From positions 11,791-75,790 of the forward strand of contig LSIG01000176.1 in assembly GCA_001556125.1 (NCBI GenBank): a stretch of 64,000 nucleotides of DNA. The letters are read 5' to 3'. The translations under genes and the position numbers were made by a program. Below, piece after piece: positions 9,301 to 18,972 of the stretch; the stretch's first letter is position 1, and each line of letters begins with the position of its first letter. The DNA comes from Rhizobiales bacterium CCH10-E5 (GTDB taxonomy: Bacteria > Pseudomonadota > Alphaproteobacteria > Rhizobiales > Beijerinckiaceae). A model generated the notes under the pieces. The model was not told where the DNA came from. It was given only the letters and a program-made list of their open reading frames with translations, and searched no databases.

Positions 9301-11691
9301 GTGAAGCGTAGCGTCATGTTCACCAACGAGACCGCCGTCAGCGAGCCGGAGCCGAGGCGTGATCGCCGCGAGCGCCGGGCCGCGCCCGCGGCGGTGCCGG
9401 CCGTCATGGCGAAGCTCACCGATCCGGCCTGGGTTGTTCGGACCCTCTGGGTCCGCAAGGGGCTCATTCTGCTCTGTGCCGTCCTCGGCCTCGTCCTGGC
9501 GGGGCTGGCGAGCCTGCTCGTGCCGCCGAAATACGTCTCGACCGCCCAGCTCTTCATCGACCCGCGCGACCTGCGCGTGCTCCAGAACGAAGTCTCGCCC
9601 AATGCCACCGGCGGCGACCCGACCTCGATCACCAGCTATCTCGAGAGCCAGGCGCGCATCATCGCCTCCGACAGCATCAAGACGCCGGTCGTCTGGAGCG
9701 AAGGGCTGGACAAGGACCCGGAGTTCGGCGGCGAGGCGCCGAAATCGGGATTGGGCCGCCTGCTCGCCGAGTGGTGGCCGAAGAGCGGCGCGCCCGATCA
9801 CGACGGACTGGTCTATGCGCTGGCGGCCCTCGACCGGAACGTCAGCGTCCGCCGCGGCGAGCGCACCTTCGTCATCGACATCTCGGTGACCTCGCGCGAG
9901 GCCGCCAAGGCGGCCCGCATCGCCAACGCGCTGGCCGAGACCTATCTCGAAAACCAGGCCAAGGTGCGTGCCGAGGCCGCCCAGCGCGCCACCGCCTCGC
10001 TGACCTCGCGCCTCGAGGAGCTGCGCAACCGCCTGCGCACGGCCGAAGACAAGGCCGAGCGCTACAAGGAGGCCAACAACATCGTCGGTGTCGGCGCCGG
10101 CCGCTCGATGACGGAGGAGCAACTCGCGCTCAACAACGCCCAGCTCGTCGCGTCGCGCACCCGCGTCACCGAGGCGCGCGCCAAATACGACCAGATCATC
10201 GCCACCCGTCCGGCGGGCATCGAGGCCGGCGCGATCCCCGAGGCCGTCGCCTCCAACACCATGACCGCGCTGCGTGCCCAGCTCGGCGCGGCCCTGGCCA
10301 AGGAGGCCGACCTGCTCGCCTCGCTCGGCGCGCGTCACCCCGCCCTCGCCGCCGCCCAGGCCCAGACCCGCGACGCGCGGCGGCAGATCTCGGACGAACT
10401 CTCCCGCATCGCCCGGTCCGCCAAGGTCGAGCTCGATCGCGCCGTCGAGGCCGAGCGCCAGATCGCGCGCCGTGTCGATCAGCTGACGGCCTCGCAATAT
10501 GCCGCCAGCCGCGCCTCGGTCGAGCTGCGGGAGCTCGAGCGCGAGGTCGAATCCTCGCGCGTCGTCTACGACGCCTTCCTGCGTCGCGCCCGCGAGACGG
10601 GCGAGCTCGCCGGCATCGATACCACCAATGCGCGCGTCATCAGCGCCGCCATGCCGCCGCTGGAGAAAAGCGGCATCAGCCGGCGCACGCTGGCGCTGCT
10701 CGGCGGCATCGTCGGCGGCGGGGCCGGTGTCGCGCTGGCGCTCGGGCTCGCTCTGTTCGGCCCGCTGCCCCTTCCGCGGCGCCCCGTCCGACAGGCGGAG
10801 GAGACCGAAGCGGCCCAGCCGCCTGCGGCCGCCGCTCCGGCCGAAGCGAAGCCCGTCACGGCCCCGCTGATGGCGGTGCCATCGGCCCCGGCCGTCGCGC
10901 CGCGTCCTGCGGCGGCCAAGGCCGGCTGGCGTCGCCTCGTCGCGATCAACGGGGGGCAGGCCGAGCGCGTGCCCGATCTGCTGCGCACTGCCGCCACCCC
11001 GCTGCTGGCGACGCTGCCGGCCGTCCGCCACCGCCGCTGGCGCCGTGATGATGGCGAGGTTCGCTCGGTCTTCCAGGCGAAGACCCATCTGGTCGACGTG
11101 CTGGACAAGCCGAATGCCGGCTTCGCCAAGGCGGTGCGGACGGTGCGCTCCGCCCTCGCGACGCAGGCTTCCGGCGGCGACCATCGGCGGATCCTGGTGC
11201 TCGGTCTGCGTCCCCATTCAGGCGCCTCGACGCTCGCGCTGAATCTCGCCCTCGATGCGGCGCAGGCCGGCCTGCCGGCGATGCTGGTCGATGCGGGCCT
11301 GGGTGACGAGGCCCTGACCCGTGTCTACGCGCCGGAGGCGCAGTTCGGGCTCCACGACGTCGTCACAGGCAAGGTCGGGCTCGTGCGTGCGGCGCTGCAG
11401 GACGAGGGCACCGGCCTGTTCTTCCTGCCCCGCGTCGGCCGGACCGATCTGGTTGGTCGCGAGGAGATCGGGCGCGGCTTCTTCGAGAAGGCCCGCCGTT
11501 TCGGCCCGATCGTCATCGACGGCGGCGCGGTCGGGACGGACGGTCTGGCGCTTCGCTTCGCCGAGGTCGCGGACGACATCGTCCTCGTCCTGCGCGAGGG
11601 CGCGGTCGGCGAGGGCGATCTCGCCAGCGCGACGGCGGCGCTCGGCGAACAGGCCGACAAGCTGCGCGGCTTCGTCGTCAACGAGGTCTGA
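9301..11691 (+). CDS. Wzc/ExoP-like polysaccharide co-polymerase with degenerate kinase domain
   Basis: The 796-aa protein is probably the chain-length/export regulator of the cluster. A short cytoplasmic head leads into TM1 (about 56-77), then a Wzz domain (KYVSTAQLFIDPRDLRVLQN), a long periplasmic coiled coil (about 215-440) with the GNVR-type region, and TM2 (about 462-485). A Pro/Ala-rich linker follows and then a C-terminal tyrosine-kinase-like ATPase domain (about 600-796). In that domain the Walker A site reads PHSGAST (638-644), with Ala642 where the nucleotide-binding Lys should be; MLVDAGL and PIVIDGG keep the Walker A' and B aspartates. No tyrosine-rich tail exists. The GTG start at 9301 is preceded by a GGAAGA; ATG at 9316 is an alternative. 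Kinase activity looks unlikely. Confidence 0.9.
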   Translation: MKRSVMFTNETAVSEPEPRRDRRERRAAPAAVPAVMAKLTDPAWVVRTLWVRKGLILLCAVLGLVLAGLASLLVPPKYVSTAQLFIDPRDLRVLQNEVSPNATGGDPTSITSYLESQARIIASDSIKTPVVWSEGLDKDPEFGGEAPKSGLGRLLAEWWPKSGAPDHDGLVYALAALDRNVSVRRGERTFVIDISVTSREAAKAARIANALAETYLENQAKVRAEAAQRATASLTSRLEELRNRLRTAEDKAERYKEANNIVGVGAGRSMTEEQLALNNAQLVASRTRVTEARAKYDQIIATRPAGIEAGAIPEAVASNTMTALRAQLGAALAKEADLLASLGARHPALAAAQAQTRDARRQISDELSRIARSAKVELDRAVEAERQIARRVDQLTASQYAASRASVELRELEREVESSRVVYDAFLRRARETGELAGIDTTNARVISAAMPPLEKSGISRRTLALLGGIVGGGAGVALALGLALFGPLPLPRRPVRQAEETEAAQPPAAAAPAEAKPVTAPLMAVPSAPAVAPRPAAAKAGWRRLVAINGGQAERVPDLLRTAATPLLATLPAVRHRRWRRDDGEVRSVFQAKTHLVDVLDKPNAGFAKAVRTVRSALATQASGGDHRRILVLGLRPHSGASTLALNLALDAAQAGLPAMLVDAGLGDEALTRVYAPEAQFGLHDVVTGKVGLVRAALQDEGTGLFFLPRVGRTDLVGREEIGRGFFEKARRFGPIVIDGGAVGTDGLALRFAEVADDIVLVLREGAVGEGDLASATAALGEQADKLRGFVVNEV

Positions 11692-11700
11692 GCGCCGGCC

Positions 11701-12741
11701 TCAGTTCGCTTCCGGCTTGCGATACTGCTCGTTGGCGACGCCGAACTCCGACAGCAGGCGTCCGGCCGCCACCTGTGCGTGATAGAGGCCGATCACGGCA
11801 GACCCCGTTTTCAGACCTAGGGCAATGCCGCGCGGTAGGCTGGCGCCCAGAAGCGCCAGCGACTTGGCCAGCACGCGCAGCCGGCCAGAGGCTCCCGGAT
11901 GCAGCCGCCGCTCGATGGCCGCGGAGATCGCGCCGTTGCGCAGGGCGCGGGCCTGGATCCAGCCGAATTCGCTGCGCCGGGCCGGCATCGTCTCGCGCTG
12001 CGCCGCCTCCTGCACCCACCAGAAGCGGAAGCCGGCCGCTTTCGCCCGCGTGAAGAAATCGCTGTCGCCGCCACCGGTGAAGTCGAAACGCTCGTCGAGG
12101 AACGGGTATCCGAGCCGCTCCAGCACCTCTCGCCGGGTGAGATAATTCGCGCTCGAGAACAGGATCGGAATCGGGCCTGAAGCGGCATAATGAGAGCGGA
12201 AGACCGGATGGGCGGAGAGCCAGGCGCGGGAGCGATCCTCGAACTCCGGCGTCACCGAACCGCCGAAGAGCTCAGCCGGGGCGCTACGCGCAGCCTTCAG
12301 GAAGGCGTCGAGCCAGAGCGGCGTCGCGGTCTCGTCATCGTCGATGCCCAGAACCTGCTTCAGCGCCGGAAAGCGCGTCAGCGCGCAGCGCCAGGCGGCG
12401 TTGTAGGCCTTGCAGTTGCCCTGACGCGGTTCGACGATGACGAATCCCTTGAACAGCCCCTGCGCGAGCAGGGACGCGGCGCGTTGCGCACCAGCCTGTT
12501 CAATGCCCTCGTTCTCGACGACGATGACCGCAAAATCATGCCCGCCCTGCTGGGCCGCGAGCGAGCGCAGGGTCGCCTCGAGCAGGTCGGGCCGGCGAAA
12601 GGTCGGTACGCAGACGACGCTCTCGACACCCGCCAGCGTAGCTTCGGGAGAGCTGGCGAGTACGCTGAAGGGCTCCGGCGTCGTGAAGAGCGCAGCGGCG
12701 CGGTTGCGGATCGGGTCGAGGGCATTCATCGCGTCCATCAT
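11701..12741 (-). CDS. Glycosyltransferase family 2
   Basis: This 346-aa GT-A transferase opens its fold with SVVCVPTFRRPDLLEATLRS, the classic GT2 nucleotide-binding beginning. It has VVENEG, GNCKAYNAAW and the DXD motif within GIDDDETA, then FDFTGGGDSDFF, where an acidic acceptor-site motif sits. No membrane helix is evident in the catalytic part. It ends convergent with the Wzc-like gene, 9 bp apart. The ATG at 12741 was preferred; a GTG 12 bp upstream and ATGs at 12738 and 12729 are also possible. It probably adds one sugar of the repeat unit; the donor is unknown. Confidence 0.9.
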   Translation of the reverse strand: MMDAMNALDPIRNRAAALFTTPEPFSVLASSPEATLAGVESVVCVPTFRRPDLLEATLRSLAAQQGGHDFAVIVVENEGIEQAGAQRAASLLAQGLFKGFVIVEPRQGNCKAYNAAWRCALTRFPALKQVLGIDDDETATPLWLDAFLKAARSAPAELFGGSVTPEFEDRSRAWLSAHPVFRSHYAASGPIPILFSSANYLTRREVLERLGYPFLDERFDFTGGGDSDFFTRAKAAGFRFWWVQEAAQRETMPARRSEFGWIQARALRNGAISAAIERRLHPGASGRLRVLAKSLALLGASLPRGIALGLKTGSAVIGLYHAQVAAGRLLSEFGVANEQYRKPEAN

Positions 12742-12908
12742 CGCCCGCCGCACTTAAGGTTCCGTGATCGCGATGGCCGGATCGGCGGTGGATCGGGCCA
12801 TGAAGCGTTGATCATGCTCGCGCGCCGCGCTTGACCCGCGCCCGCGGGCGAGGCCTTGCTGCGACTGCGGTGTGCGCCGCAGATGGTTCTCCGGCCGGGC
12901 TTCTTCCC

Positions 12909-14078
12909 TTGCGTCTCGCCTTCCTTACCGCACTGGTTCCCGTCGCCCGGCCCGACACCGGCTTCGAGATCGCCAATGCCGCGATCCTCGACGCCCTGCG
13001 CGGCGCCGGGCACGAGGTCACGGCCTTCGGCTTCCTGCGGCCGGGCGAGGAGCCGGCCGATCCGGACCGTTCCCGCATCATCGCCCGGACCGAGATCGAA
13101 AACGCCGTGGCATCCCCCGGCCTGCGCCTGCGCTGGATCGCGGCCGCCCTGCGCCTGCGTCTGCCCGTCGCCTGCGCCAAGCTGCGTCTGGCGGGCGCCG
13201 GCCGCCTCGTCGAGGCGGTCCGCGCCGAAGGCCCTTTCGACGCCATCGTGCTGAATTCCGTCATGCTGCCCGGCGCCTTTCCGGAGCTGCTCCGGCTCGC
13301 GCCCTGCCTGCTGGTCGAGCACAACATCGAATATGTTTCGGCGGGCCAGAGTGCCAACCATGCCCGCAATCCCGTGCTGAAGCGGCTCTACCGACGCGAG
13401 GCGCGCCTGCTGGAGCAGATCGAGCGCAGGCTCTGGCGCGACTGCCACTTCGTCTGGACGCTGGCGGAAGAGGATCGCGCCGCGCTCGGGCCGGCGCTGG
13501 CCGCCCGCTCGGCCGCGCTGCCCCTGCTCCCTGTCGCGGCGGCGCCGGACACGGCCACGGTCACCGAGCCGGAGCCGGCTCACGACGTCGGGCTCATCGG
13601 CACCTGGACCTGGACGCCCAATTTCATCGGCCTCGACTGGTTCCTGCGCGAGGTCTGCCCGCTCCTGCCGCCGGATGTGACCGTCGCCGTCGCGGGCCGG
13701 CTGCCGCCGGGCATGACGGCACCGCCTGGCGTGCGCTTCCTCGGACGCGTCCCGGCAGCCGACGCCTTCCTGCGCTCCTGCCGGATCGTGGCGCTGACCA
13801 GCCGCGCCGGCACCGGCGTGCAGCTCAAGACGGTGGAAGCGCTCGCTCTCGGATTGCCCGCGGTCGCGACGCCGCTCTCCTGCCGTGGTTTTTCCGACAT
13901 GCCGGCCAATGTCACGCAGGCCGAGGATCCGCGCGCCTTTGCGGATGAACTGGTTGCCCGGCTCGCCGCGATCCGGGCCGGCGATCGCCAGCGCCTCAAT
14001 GGGGCGGCTTTCCTGGATCGCCAGCGCCAGGCCCTGGCTGAGGGGCTGGAACGGGGCCTCGCCGCGGCCCGGGCCTGA
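12909..14078 (+). CDS. Glycosyltransferase, GT4-like (GT-B fold)
   Basis: A protein of about 389 aa with two Rossmann-like halves. The N-terminal half begins RLAFLTALVPVARPDTGFEI and has a VEHNIEYVSAG segment as in sialyltransferase- or PIG-A-like GT4 proteins. The C-terminal half starts at DVGLIGTWTWTPNFIGLDWF and holds the donor-site stretch GTGVQLKTVEALALGLPAVAT, where the retaining-GT Glu is present. The start is uncertain: no ATG precedes the domain, TTG at 12909 fits the family N-terminus, and TTG 12831 or GTG 12870 are in-frame alternatives. It is divergent from the GT2 gene, with which it shares an upstream region, and convergent with the AbrB-family gene one base away. Confidence 0.86.
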   Translation: MRLAFLTALVPVARPDTGFEIANAAILDALRGAGHEVTAFGFLRPGEEPADPDRSRIIARTEIENAVASPGLRLRWIAAALRLRLPVACAKLRLAGAGRLVEAVRAEGPFDAIVLNSVMLPGAFPELLRLAPCLLVEHNIEYVSAGQSANHARNPVLKRLYRREARLLEQIERRLWRDCHFVWTLAEEDRAALGPALAARSAALPLLPVAAAPDTATVTEPEPAHDVGLIGTWTWTPNFIGLDWFLREVCPLLPPDVTVAVAGRLPPGMTAPPGVRFLGRVPAADAFLRSCRIVALTSRAGTGVQLKTVEALALGLPAVATPLSCRGFSDMPANVTQAEDPRAFADELVARLAAIRAGDRQRLNGAAFLDRQRQALAEGLERGLAAARA

Positions 14079-14079
14079 G

Positions 14080-15189
14080 CTAAGAGCCCGGTTTGGAGGG
14101 GCCGCGCCCGATGAGCAGCCCGAACAACGGCCCGGCGCTGATCATCACCAGAAAGACCCGAATGATGTGATGAGCGGCCACGAAGGCCACCTCGGTATGC
14201 AGCGCCAGCGCGATCAGGCTCATTTCCGCGAGCCCGCCGGGCGAATAGGCCAGGATCAGCGGCACATGCCCATGCACCGAGACGTTCGCGACCAGCCAGG
14301 CGAAGGCGAGCGTCAGCGACAGCAGGATCACGGTCGAGCCGGCCGACAGCGCCAGCACTCGCAGGATGGTGCGCGGCGCCGTGCCGACGAAGCGGCAGCC
14401 GATGGTGATGCCGAGGATCAACTGGGCGGCGTTGACGATCTCGAAGGGCGGCACCGAGTCGCTCAGACCCGAGACATGGACGATCGCGCTGACGATCATC
14501 GGCCCGAGCAGGAACTTCGCCGGCAGACGCAGCCATTCGCCCAGCACGATTCCCGCGATGCCGCAGGCGAGCAGGACGAGTTCGGCCAGGAGCGGGGTCG
14601 CGACGACGGAGGGCCCGGCGACGCGGTTGCCGCCGATCGGCACGCCGCCGATCCACTGCACGATGAAGGGCAGCGTCATCACCACCAGCAGGATGCGGGC
14701 GGAGTGGATCAGCGCGATGATGCGCGCATCGCCGCCCTTCTCTTCGCCGAGCGTCACCATCTCGATCAGCCCGCCCGGCATGCCGGCGAAGAAGGCGGTG
14801 ATCGGATCGAACCCCGCGACCTTTCTGAAATAGGCGACGCAGGCGAGGGCGCAGGCGATCATGAACAGCACGAGCCCGGCCAGCGTCGGCAGCCAGTTCG
14901 GCAATTGCGCGATCACCTCCGGCTTGAAGCCGGCGCCGAGCATCACGCCGATCACCATCGTCATCGGCGGACGGATGACGGAAGGCGCCGCCACCGGCCA
15001 GCGCAGCAGCGCGGCGGCCGTGCAGGCCACCATCGAGCCCAGCATCCAGGGCAAAGGCAGCCGCGCCAGCACGAAGAGATAGCCGCCCAGCCCGCCGATC
15101 AGCAGCGCCAGCGCGAAGCGCCGATAGGGAAAGCGCGCCGGATGCAGCCCGCGCAAACCTTCGACGAAATCGCTCAGCAGGGTCCTCAC
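14080..15189 (-). CDS. AbrB-family membrane protein (PF05145)
   Basis: The 369-aa inner-membrane protein has about 10 helices arranged as an internal duplication: each half holds a GxxLPWMLG-like or LPAKFLLGPM segment and a PGGL(I/A)EM motif (MPGGLIEMVTLGEE and SPGGLAEMSLIAL). This repeat is the hallmark of the AbrB / 'ammonia monooxygenase' family, named after a Bacillus gene but unrelated to the DNA-binding AbrB. Some members affect gene expression or transport; no reaction is established. It stands alone, convergent with the GT4 gene and divergent from the EamA gene. Confidence 0.9.
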   Translation of the reverse strand: MRTLLSDFVEGLRGLHPARFPYRRFALALLIGGLGGYLFVLARLPLPWMLGSMVACTAAALLRWPVAAPSVIRPPMTMVIGVMLGAGFKPEVIAQLPNWLPTLAGLVLFMIACALACVAYFRKVAGFDPITAFFAGMPGGLIEMVTLGEEKGGDARIIALIHSARILLVVMTLPFIVQWIGGVPIGGNRVAGPSVVATPLLAELVLLACGIAGIVLGEWLRLPAKFLLGPMIVSAIVHVSGLSDSVPPFEIVNAAQLILGITIGCRFVGTAPRTILRVLALSAGSTVILLSLTLAFAWLVANVSVHGHVPLILAYSPGGLAEMSLIALALHTEVAFVAAHHIIRVFLVMISAGPLFGLLIGRGPSKPGS

Positions 15190-15491
15190 CGCAGGCGGCC
15201 CGCCCGGCTCGCGACGCCCGGCGCGACGGCCGGGCGCGTGCTCGGGAAAGCGGATCGGGAAGCGGCCGACATGCAGGCTCCGGCGTGGTGGCGAGGCGGT
15301 GCCCTCCTAGACCGCAGGCGCGAAGCGCGAAAGTCCGGGCGGCACATGCCGCATCTGTCCCTCCGGCGCATCGCCGCGACACAACCCCGGCATGTGCGGC
15401 CGGCTCTGGCGCGACTCCGCGATTTCCTCGATCACTCTCATGGGGGAACACCCGGCCGGGCCGCGACGCCCGTTGCCGACGGTCGAGGACG
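15190..15491. other. Divergent intergenic region, no gene seen
   Basis: About 300 bp separate the AbrB-family and EamA genes, which point away from each other. GC content stays high and no -35/-10 pair, operator dyad or RNA fold stands out. In-frame extension of the EamA gene back to 15285 is possible but has no conserved character, so I treat the stretch as regulatory spacer. Confidence 0.45.
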
Positions 15492-16562
15492 ATGAGCGAA
15501 GAACGGCAGACCGGGCGCGAAGATCGCCTGGCGCAAGGCGAGGGTTCGGCCGAAATCGAGCCACCCCCGCGCGTCCTCGACACGGCGGAGCCTGTCGCAA
15601 GCCGAGAGCCGCCTCCCACGCTCGAGCCGGCTGCAGCCGTGGGTGCCGTGCGTTCCCGGCGGGCCCGCCTGACGCGTTGGTGGAGCGTTGCCAGCCCCAA
15701 TCTGCGCGGCTCTGCCTACATGATGGCGGCGCTCTTGGTCTATGCGGTGATGGTCGGCGCCATCAAGCATGTCGGCGGGGTGATCCCGCTGGTGCAGATC
15801 CTGCTGATCCGCCAGATCGTGATGAGCCTCGTGCTGCTGGCCATGTCGCGCGGTGGCCTGCGGCCGATGCTGCGAACCCGCCGGCCGGGCCTGCAGATCG
15901 TTCGCAGCGTCCTGACGCTCACCGCGATGCTCTGCGGTTTCACCGCCGTGATCGAGATCCCGCTGGCGCAGGCGACGGCGATCGGCTTCAGCCAGGTTCT
16001 CTTCGTCACCATCGCCGCGGTCATCGTCCTGAAGGAGGTCGTCGACGCGCGTCGCTGGATCGCGACCGTCATCGGCTTTATCGGCGTGCTGGTGATGCTC
16101 AAGCCGAGCAGCGAGGGGCTCGACGCCTTCGCCCTGCTCGCGGTGGCCGGCGCGCTGCTCAATGCCGGCATCACGGTCAGTGTCCGCATGCTGGCTGCGA
16201 CCGAGCGCACCGACACGATCCTGATCTGGCAGGGCATGGTGATGATGGTCGCGCTGGCCATCCCGACCTGGCTCTGGTGGGTGCCGCCCGATGCCACGCA
16301 ATGGTTCTGGCTGATCGTGCTCAGCCTGTTCGGCACGGCCGGGCAATGGCTGATCACGCGGGCCTATCAGGTCGGCGAGGCGGCAGCGCTCGCCCCGCTC
16401 GATTTCAGCCGCCTGCTGCTGGCGAGCTTCACCGGCTTCGTTTTCTTCGCCGAGATCCCCGAACTCTCGACCTGGATCGGGGCGGCCATCGTGATCGGCG
16501 CGACGCTCTACACCATCCGCAAGAACGCGCGGACGCTTCCCCGCGAGCCGGCCGCTCCCTGA
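15492..16562 (+). CDS. EamA/DMT-superfamily transporter
   Basis: The 356-aa protein has a long polar head (1-75, rich in Glu, Arg and Pro) and then ten membrane helices in two EamA repeats. The first repeat begins [18 protein letters not shown] and the second near [18 protein letters not shown]. Typical drug/metabolite-transporter positions are conserved, such as [20 protein letters not shown] and [19 protein letters not shown]. Substrates in this superfamily range from amino acids to S-adenosylmethionine and cannot be predicted. The ATG at 15492 was chosen over upstream in-frame starts. The extended N-terminus is unusual for the family and looks disordered. Confidence 0.9.
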   Translation: MSEERQTGREDRLAQGEGSAEIEPPPRVLDTAEPVASREPPPTLEPAAAVGAVRSRRARLTRWWSVASPNLRGSAYMMAALLVYAVMVGAIKHVGGVIPLVQILLIRQIVMSLVLLAMSRGGLRPMLRTRRPGLQIVRSVLTLTAMLCGFTAVIEIPLAQATAIGFSQVLFVTIAAVIVLKEVVDARRWIATVIGFIGVLVMLKPSSEGLDAFALLAVAGALLNAGITVSVRMLAATERTDTILIWQGMVMMVALAIPTWLWWVPPDATQWFWLIVLSLFGTAGQWLITRAYQVGEAAALAPLDFSRLLLASFTGFVFFAEIPELSTWIGAAIVIGATLYTIRKNARTLPREPAAP

Positions 16563-16674
16563 AGCCCGGCAGCCAACGCATTGCCCGGCATCGCTCGCCG
16601 GGGTTATGAATCGGCGCACGCGGGCCCGATCCGGCCTCACTCGCGCGTGCAGACCCGACGCGAAGGAGCAGCCC

Positions 16675-17718
16675 ATGCGCATCGAGAACGACCCGAAGCT
16701 CGATTTCCGCGACGTCCTGATCCGCCCCAAGCGTTCGACGCTGGGCAGCCGCGCCGAGGTCGACGTCTGCCGCTCCTTCCGCTTCGCCCATACGGGCCGC
16801 GACTGGACGGGTTTTCCGCTGATCGCGGCGAACATGGACGTCGTCGGCACCATACCGATGGCGCGTGCCCTGTTCCGCCACGGCGCCATGGTGGCGCTGC
16901 ACAAGCATTACGGGCCCGACGAGCTGATCGCCTTCTTCCGCGAGCCGGAAGCGGTCAACGCCTTCTTCTCGCTCGGCACCACCGAGGCGGACCACGACAA
17001 GCTCGCCCGGGTCCACGCCCAGTCGCCGATCGACAAGATCTGCCTCGATGTCGCCAATGGCTACACCGAGAAATTCGTCGAGACCGTCAAGGCGACCCGG
17101 GACGAGTATCCCGATGCCGTCATCATGGCGGGCAATGTCGTCACCGGCGACATGACCGAGGCGCTGATCCTGGCCGGCGCCGACATCGTCAAGGTCGGCA
17201 TCGGCCCCGGCTCCGTCTGCACCACCCGCAAGATGACCGGCGTCGGCTATCCGCAGCTCTCGGCGATCATCGAATGCGCCGATGCCGCCCATGGGCTCAA
17301 GGGTTTGGTCTGCGGTGACGGCGGCGTCACCGTGCCGGGCGACCTCGCCAAGGGCTATGGCGCCGGCGCCGATTTCATGATGCTCGGCGGCATGCTCGCC
17401 GGCCATGACGAATGCGAGGGCGACATCCGCTACGAGGAGCGCGACGGCGATAAGGTCCCGGTCGGCATGACCTTCTACGGTATGTCCTCGGACACGGCGA
17501 TGAAGCGCTATTCCGGTGGCGTCGCCAAATACCGCGCCTCCGAGGGCAAGACCGTCGAGGTGCCCTATCGCGGCCCGGTCGAGGGCACGATGCAGGAGCT
17601 GATGGGCGGCGTGCGCTCGGCGATGACCTATATCGGCGCCGTCCGGCTCAAGGAGGTGCCCAAGCGCACCACCTTCATCATGGTCGGCAGCCAGCTCAAC
17701 ACGGTGTTCGGGAGCTGA
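16675..17718 (+). CDS. guaC: GMP reductase
   Basis: The 347-aa enzyme, the same length as E. coli GuaC, reduces GMP to IMP with NADPH, recycling guanine nucleotides. The IMPDH/GMPR barrel is clear: [37 protein letters not shown] with the catalytic Cys182, and [14 protein letters not shown] for phosphate binding. The absence of a CBS insertion, together with the GMPR-type sequence [11 protein letters not shown] after the Cys, separates it from IMP dehydrogenase. An AAGGAG site stands 8 bp before the ATG. It is a single gene upstream of the amino-acid transporter operon. Confidence 0.95.
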   Translation: MRIENDPKLDFRDVLIRPKRSTLGSRAEVDVCRSFRFAHTGRDWTGFPLIAANMDVVGTIPMARALFRHGAMVALHKHYGPDELIAFFREPEAVNAFFSLGTTEADHDKLARVHAQSPIDKICLDVANGYTEKFVETVKATRDEYPDAVIMAGNVVTGDMTEALILAGADIVKVGIGPGSVCTTRKMTGVGYPQLSAIIECADAAHGLKGLVCGDGGVTVPGDLAKGYGAGADFMMLGGMLAGHDECEGDIRYEERDGDKVPVGMTFYGMSSDTAMKRYSGGVAKYRASEGKTVEVPYRGPVEGTMQELMGGVRSAMTYIGAVRLKEVPKRTTFIMVGSQLNTVFGS

Positions 17719-17815
17719 AAAAGCGCGGCTCCCCGCTCTACCGCCCTCGGCCCGGCTGTTGCATAGTCGCGGCCTTCGAGGAGCCGAAGGCCGCGATGGG
17801 CCCGGGGGAGAGACG

Positions 17816-18847
17816 ATGATGATGAAGACTGTTCTGGCCACGGCCGCCCTCGTGGCGAGCGCCTCCCTGGCGAGCGCCCAGCAGCTCGCCCCGAGCCCGA
17901 CGCTCGATGCGATCAAGGCCCGCGGCCATATCGAATGCGGCGTGCATCTCGGCCTGCCCGGCTTCTCCTTCGCCGACGACAAGGGCGAGTGGACCGGCCT
18001 CGACGTCGATTACTGCAAGGCGCTGGCCGCCGCCGTCCTCGGCGACGCCAAGAAGGTCAAGTTCACGCCGACCTCGGTGCAGCAGCGCTGGCCGATCCTG
18101 CAGTCGGGCCAGGTCGACCTGCTCTCGCGCAACTCGACGATCACCTTCTCGCGCAACGCCTCGCTCGGCCTGAACTTCCAGGGCATCAATTTTTACGAGG
18201 GCCAGACCTTCATCGTCCGCAAGGCGACCAACGCCAAGAGCGCGGCCGATCTCGACGGCGCCTCGATCTGCGTCGCCGCCGGCTCGACCGAGGAGAAGAA
18301 CGCCTCCGACTGGTTCCTGGAGCGCAACCTCAAGGTCACCATCACCAATTTCCAGAAGAACGACGACGCCATCGCCGCCTATGACGCCGGCCGCTGCGAC
18401 GCCTACACCGCCGGCGTCGGCGCGCTCGCCGGCCAGCGCGTCAAGCTCAAGGTCCCCGGCGACCACATCATCCTGACCCAGCCGATCTCGAACGATCCGC
18501 AGGGCCCCGTCACCCGCTGGGGCGACGAGCGCTGGCAGCTGATCGTGCGCTGGGTGCTGAACGGCACCATCGCCGCCGAGATGCTGGGCGTCACATCCGC
18601 CAATGTCGACCAGATGAAGGCGAGCTCGAAGAACTCGGAAGTCCGCCGCCTGCTCGGCGTCGAGGGCAATTTCGGCGCGATGATGGGCCTCTCCAACGAC
18701 TGGATGTACAACGCCATCAAGCAGGTCGGGAATTACGGCGAGAGCTTCGAGCGCACCGTCGGCATGGGCTCGCCGCTGAAGCTCGAGCGCGGCCAGAACC
18801 AGCTCTGGACCAAGGGCGGCCTGCTCTTCACCCCGCCCTTCCAGTGA
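17816..18847 (+). CDS. aapJ: General L-amino-acid ABC transporter, substrate-binding protein AapJ
   Basis: The 343-aa periplasmic binding protein has a clear Sec signal peptide (residues 1-22, ending ASLASAQ). The mature chain shows type 3 solute-binding features: LDAIKARGHIECGVHLGLPGF, the amino-acid-binding Asp in [28 protein letters not shown] and the hinge stretch CDAYTAGVGALAGQR. Strong likeness to rhizobial AapJ and BztA points to a broad-specificity amino-acid system. Three tandem ATG codons open the frame; the first follows a GGAG site. An intergenic palindrome separates it from aapQ. Confidence 0.94.
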   Translation: MMMKTVLATAALVASASLASAQQLAPSPTLDAIKARGHIECGVHLGLPGFSFADDKGEWTGLDVDYCKALAAAVLGDAKKVKFTPTSVQQRWPILQSGQVDLLSRNSTITFSRNASLGLNFQGINFYEGQTFIVRKATNAKSAADLDGASICVAAGSTEEKNASDWFLERNLKVTITNFQKNDDAIAAYDAGRCDAYTAGVGALAGQRVKLKVPGDHIILTQPISNDPQGPVTRWGDERWQLIVRWVLNGTIAAEMLGVTSANVDQMKASSKNSEVRRLLGVEGNFGAMMGLSNDWMYNAIKQVGNYGESFERTVGMGSPLKLERGQNQLWTKGGLLFTPPFQ

Positions 18848-18859
18848 GAGCCTCTCGTC

Positions 18860-18948
18860 ATGGTCGGGCTTGACCCGACCATCTCGGAAACCAGCCTCCG
18901 CGTCATGAGCTTCTCGGGTCGCAGCGACGCTGCGCCCGAGAATGACGC
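18860..18948. repeat. Intergenic palindromic element, copy A (between aapJ and aapQ)
   Basis: Two dyads stand side by side. The first, at 18860-18882, is ATGGTCGGG / CCCGACCAT around a 5-nt loop. The second, at 18900-18948, has nested arms: GCGTCAT/ATGACGC outside, TTCTCGGG/CCCGAGAA, then CGCAGCG/CGCTGCG inside. The same core arms recur at 46650-46672 and 48262-48336. Placed between the binding-protein gene and the permease gene, it could stabilise the aapJ message end or damp aapQM expression, as REP elements do in other binding-protein operons. Confidence 0.8.
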
Positions 18949-18972
18949 CCAACGATCCCTTGGCGCCGCTTC

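Noticed and set aside
8104..11217. A 1037-codon minus-strand frame opposite the GH10 and Wzc-like genes
   Set aside because: It mirrors two clear genes on the plus strand, is made of Arg/Gly/Asp-rich low-complexity sequence and has no family likeness; it is a codon-bias shadow.
16675..17718. IMP dehydrogenase as an alternative for the GMP reductase
   Set aside because: There is no CBS insertion and the length equals GuaC; the sequence after the catalytic Cys is of the GMP reductase type.
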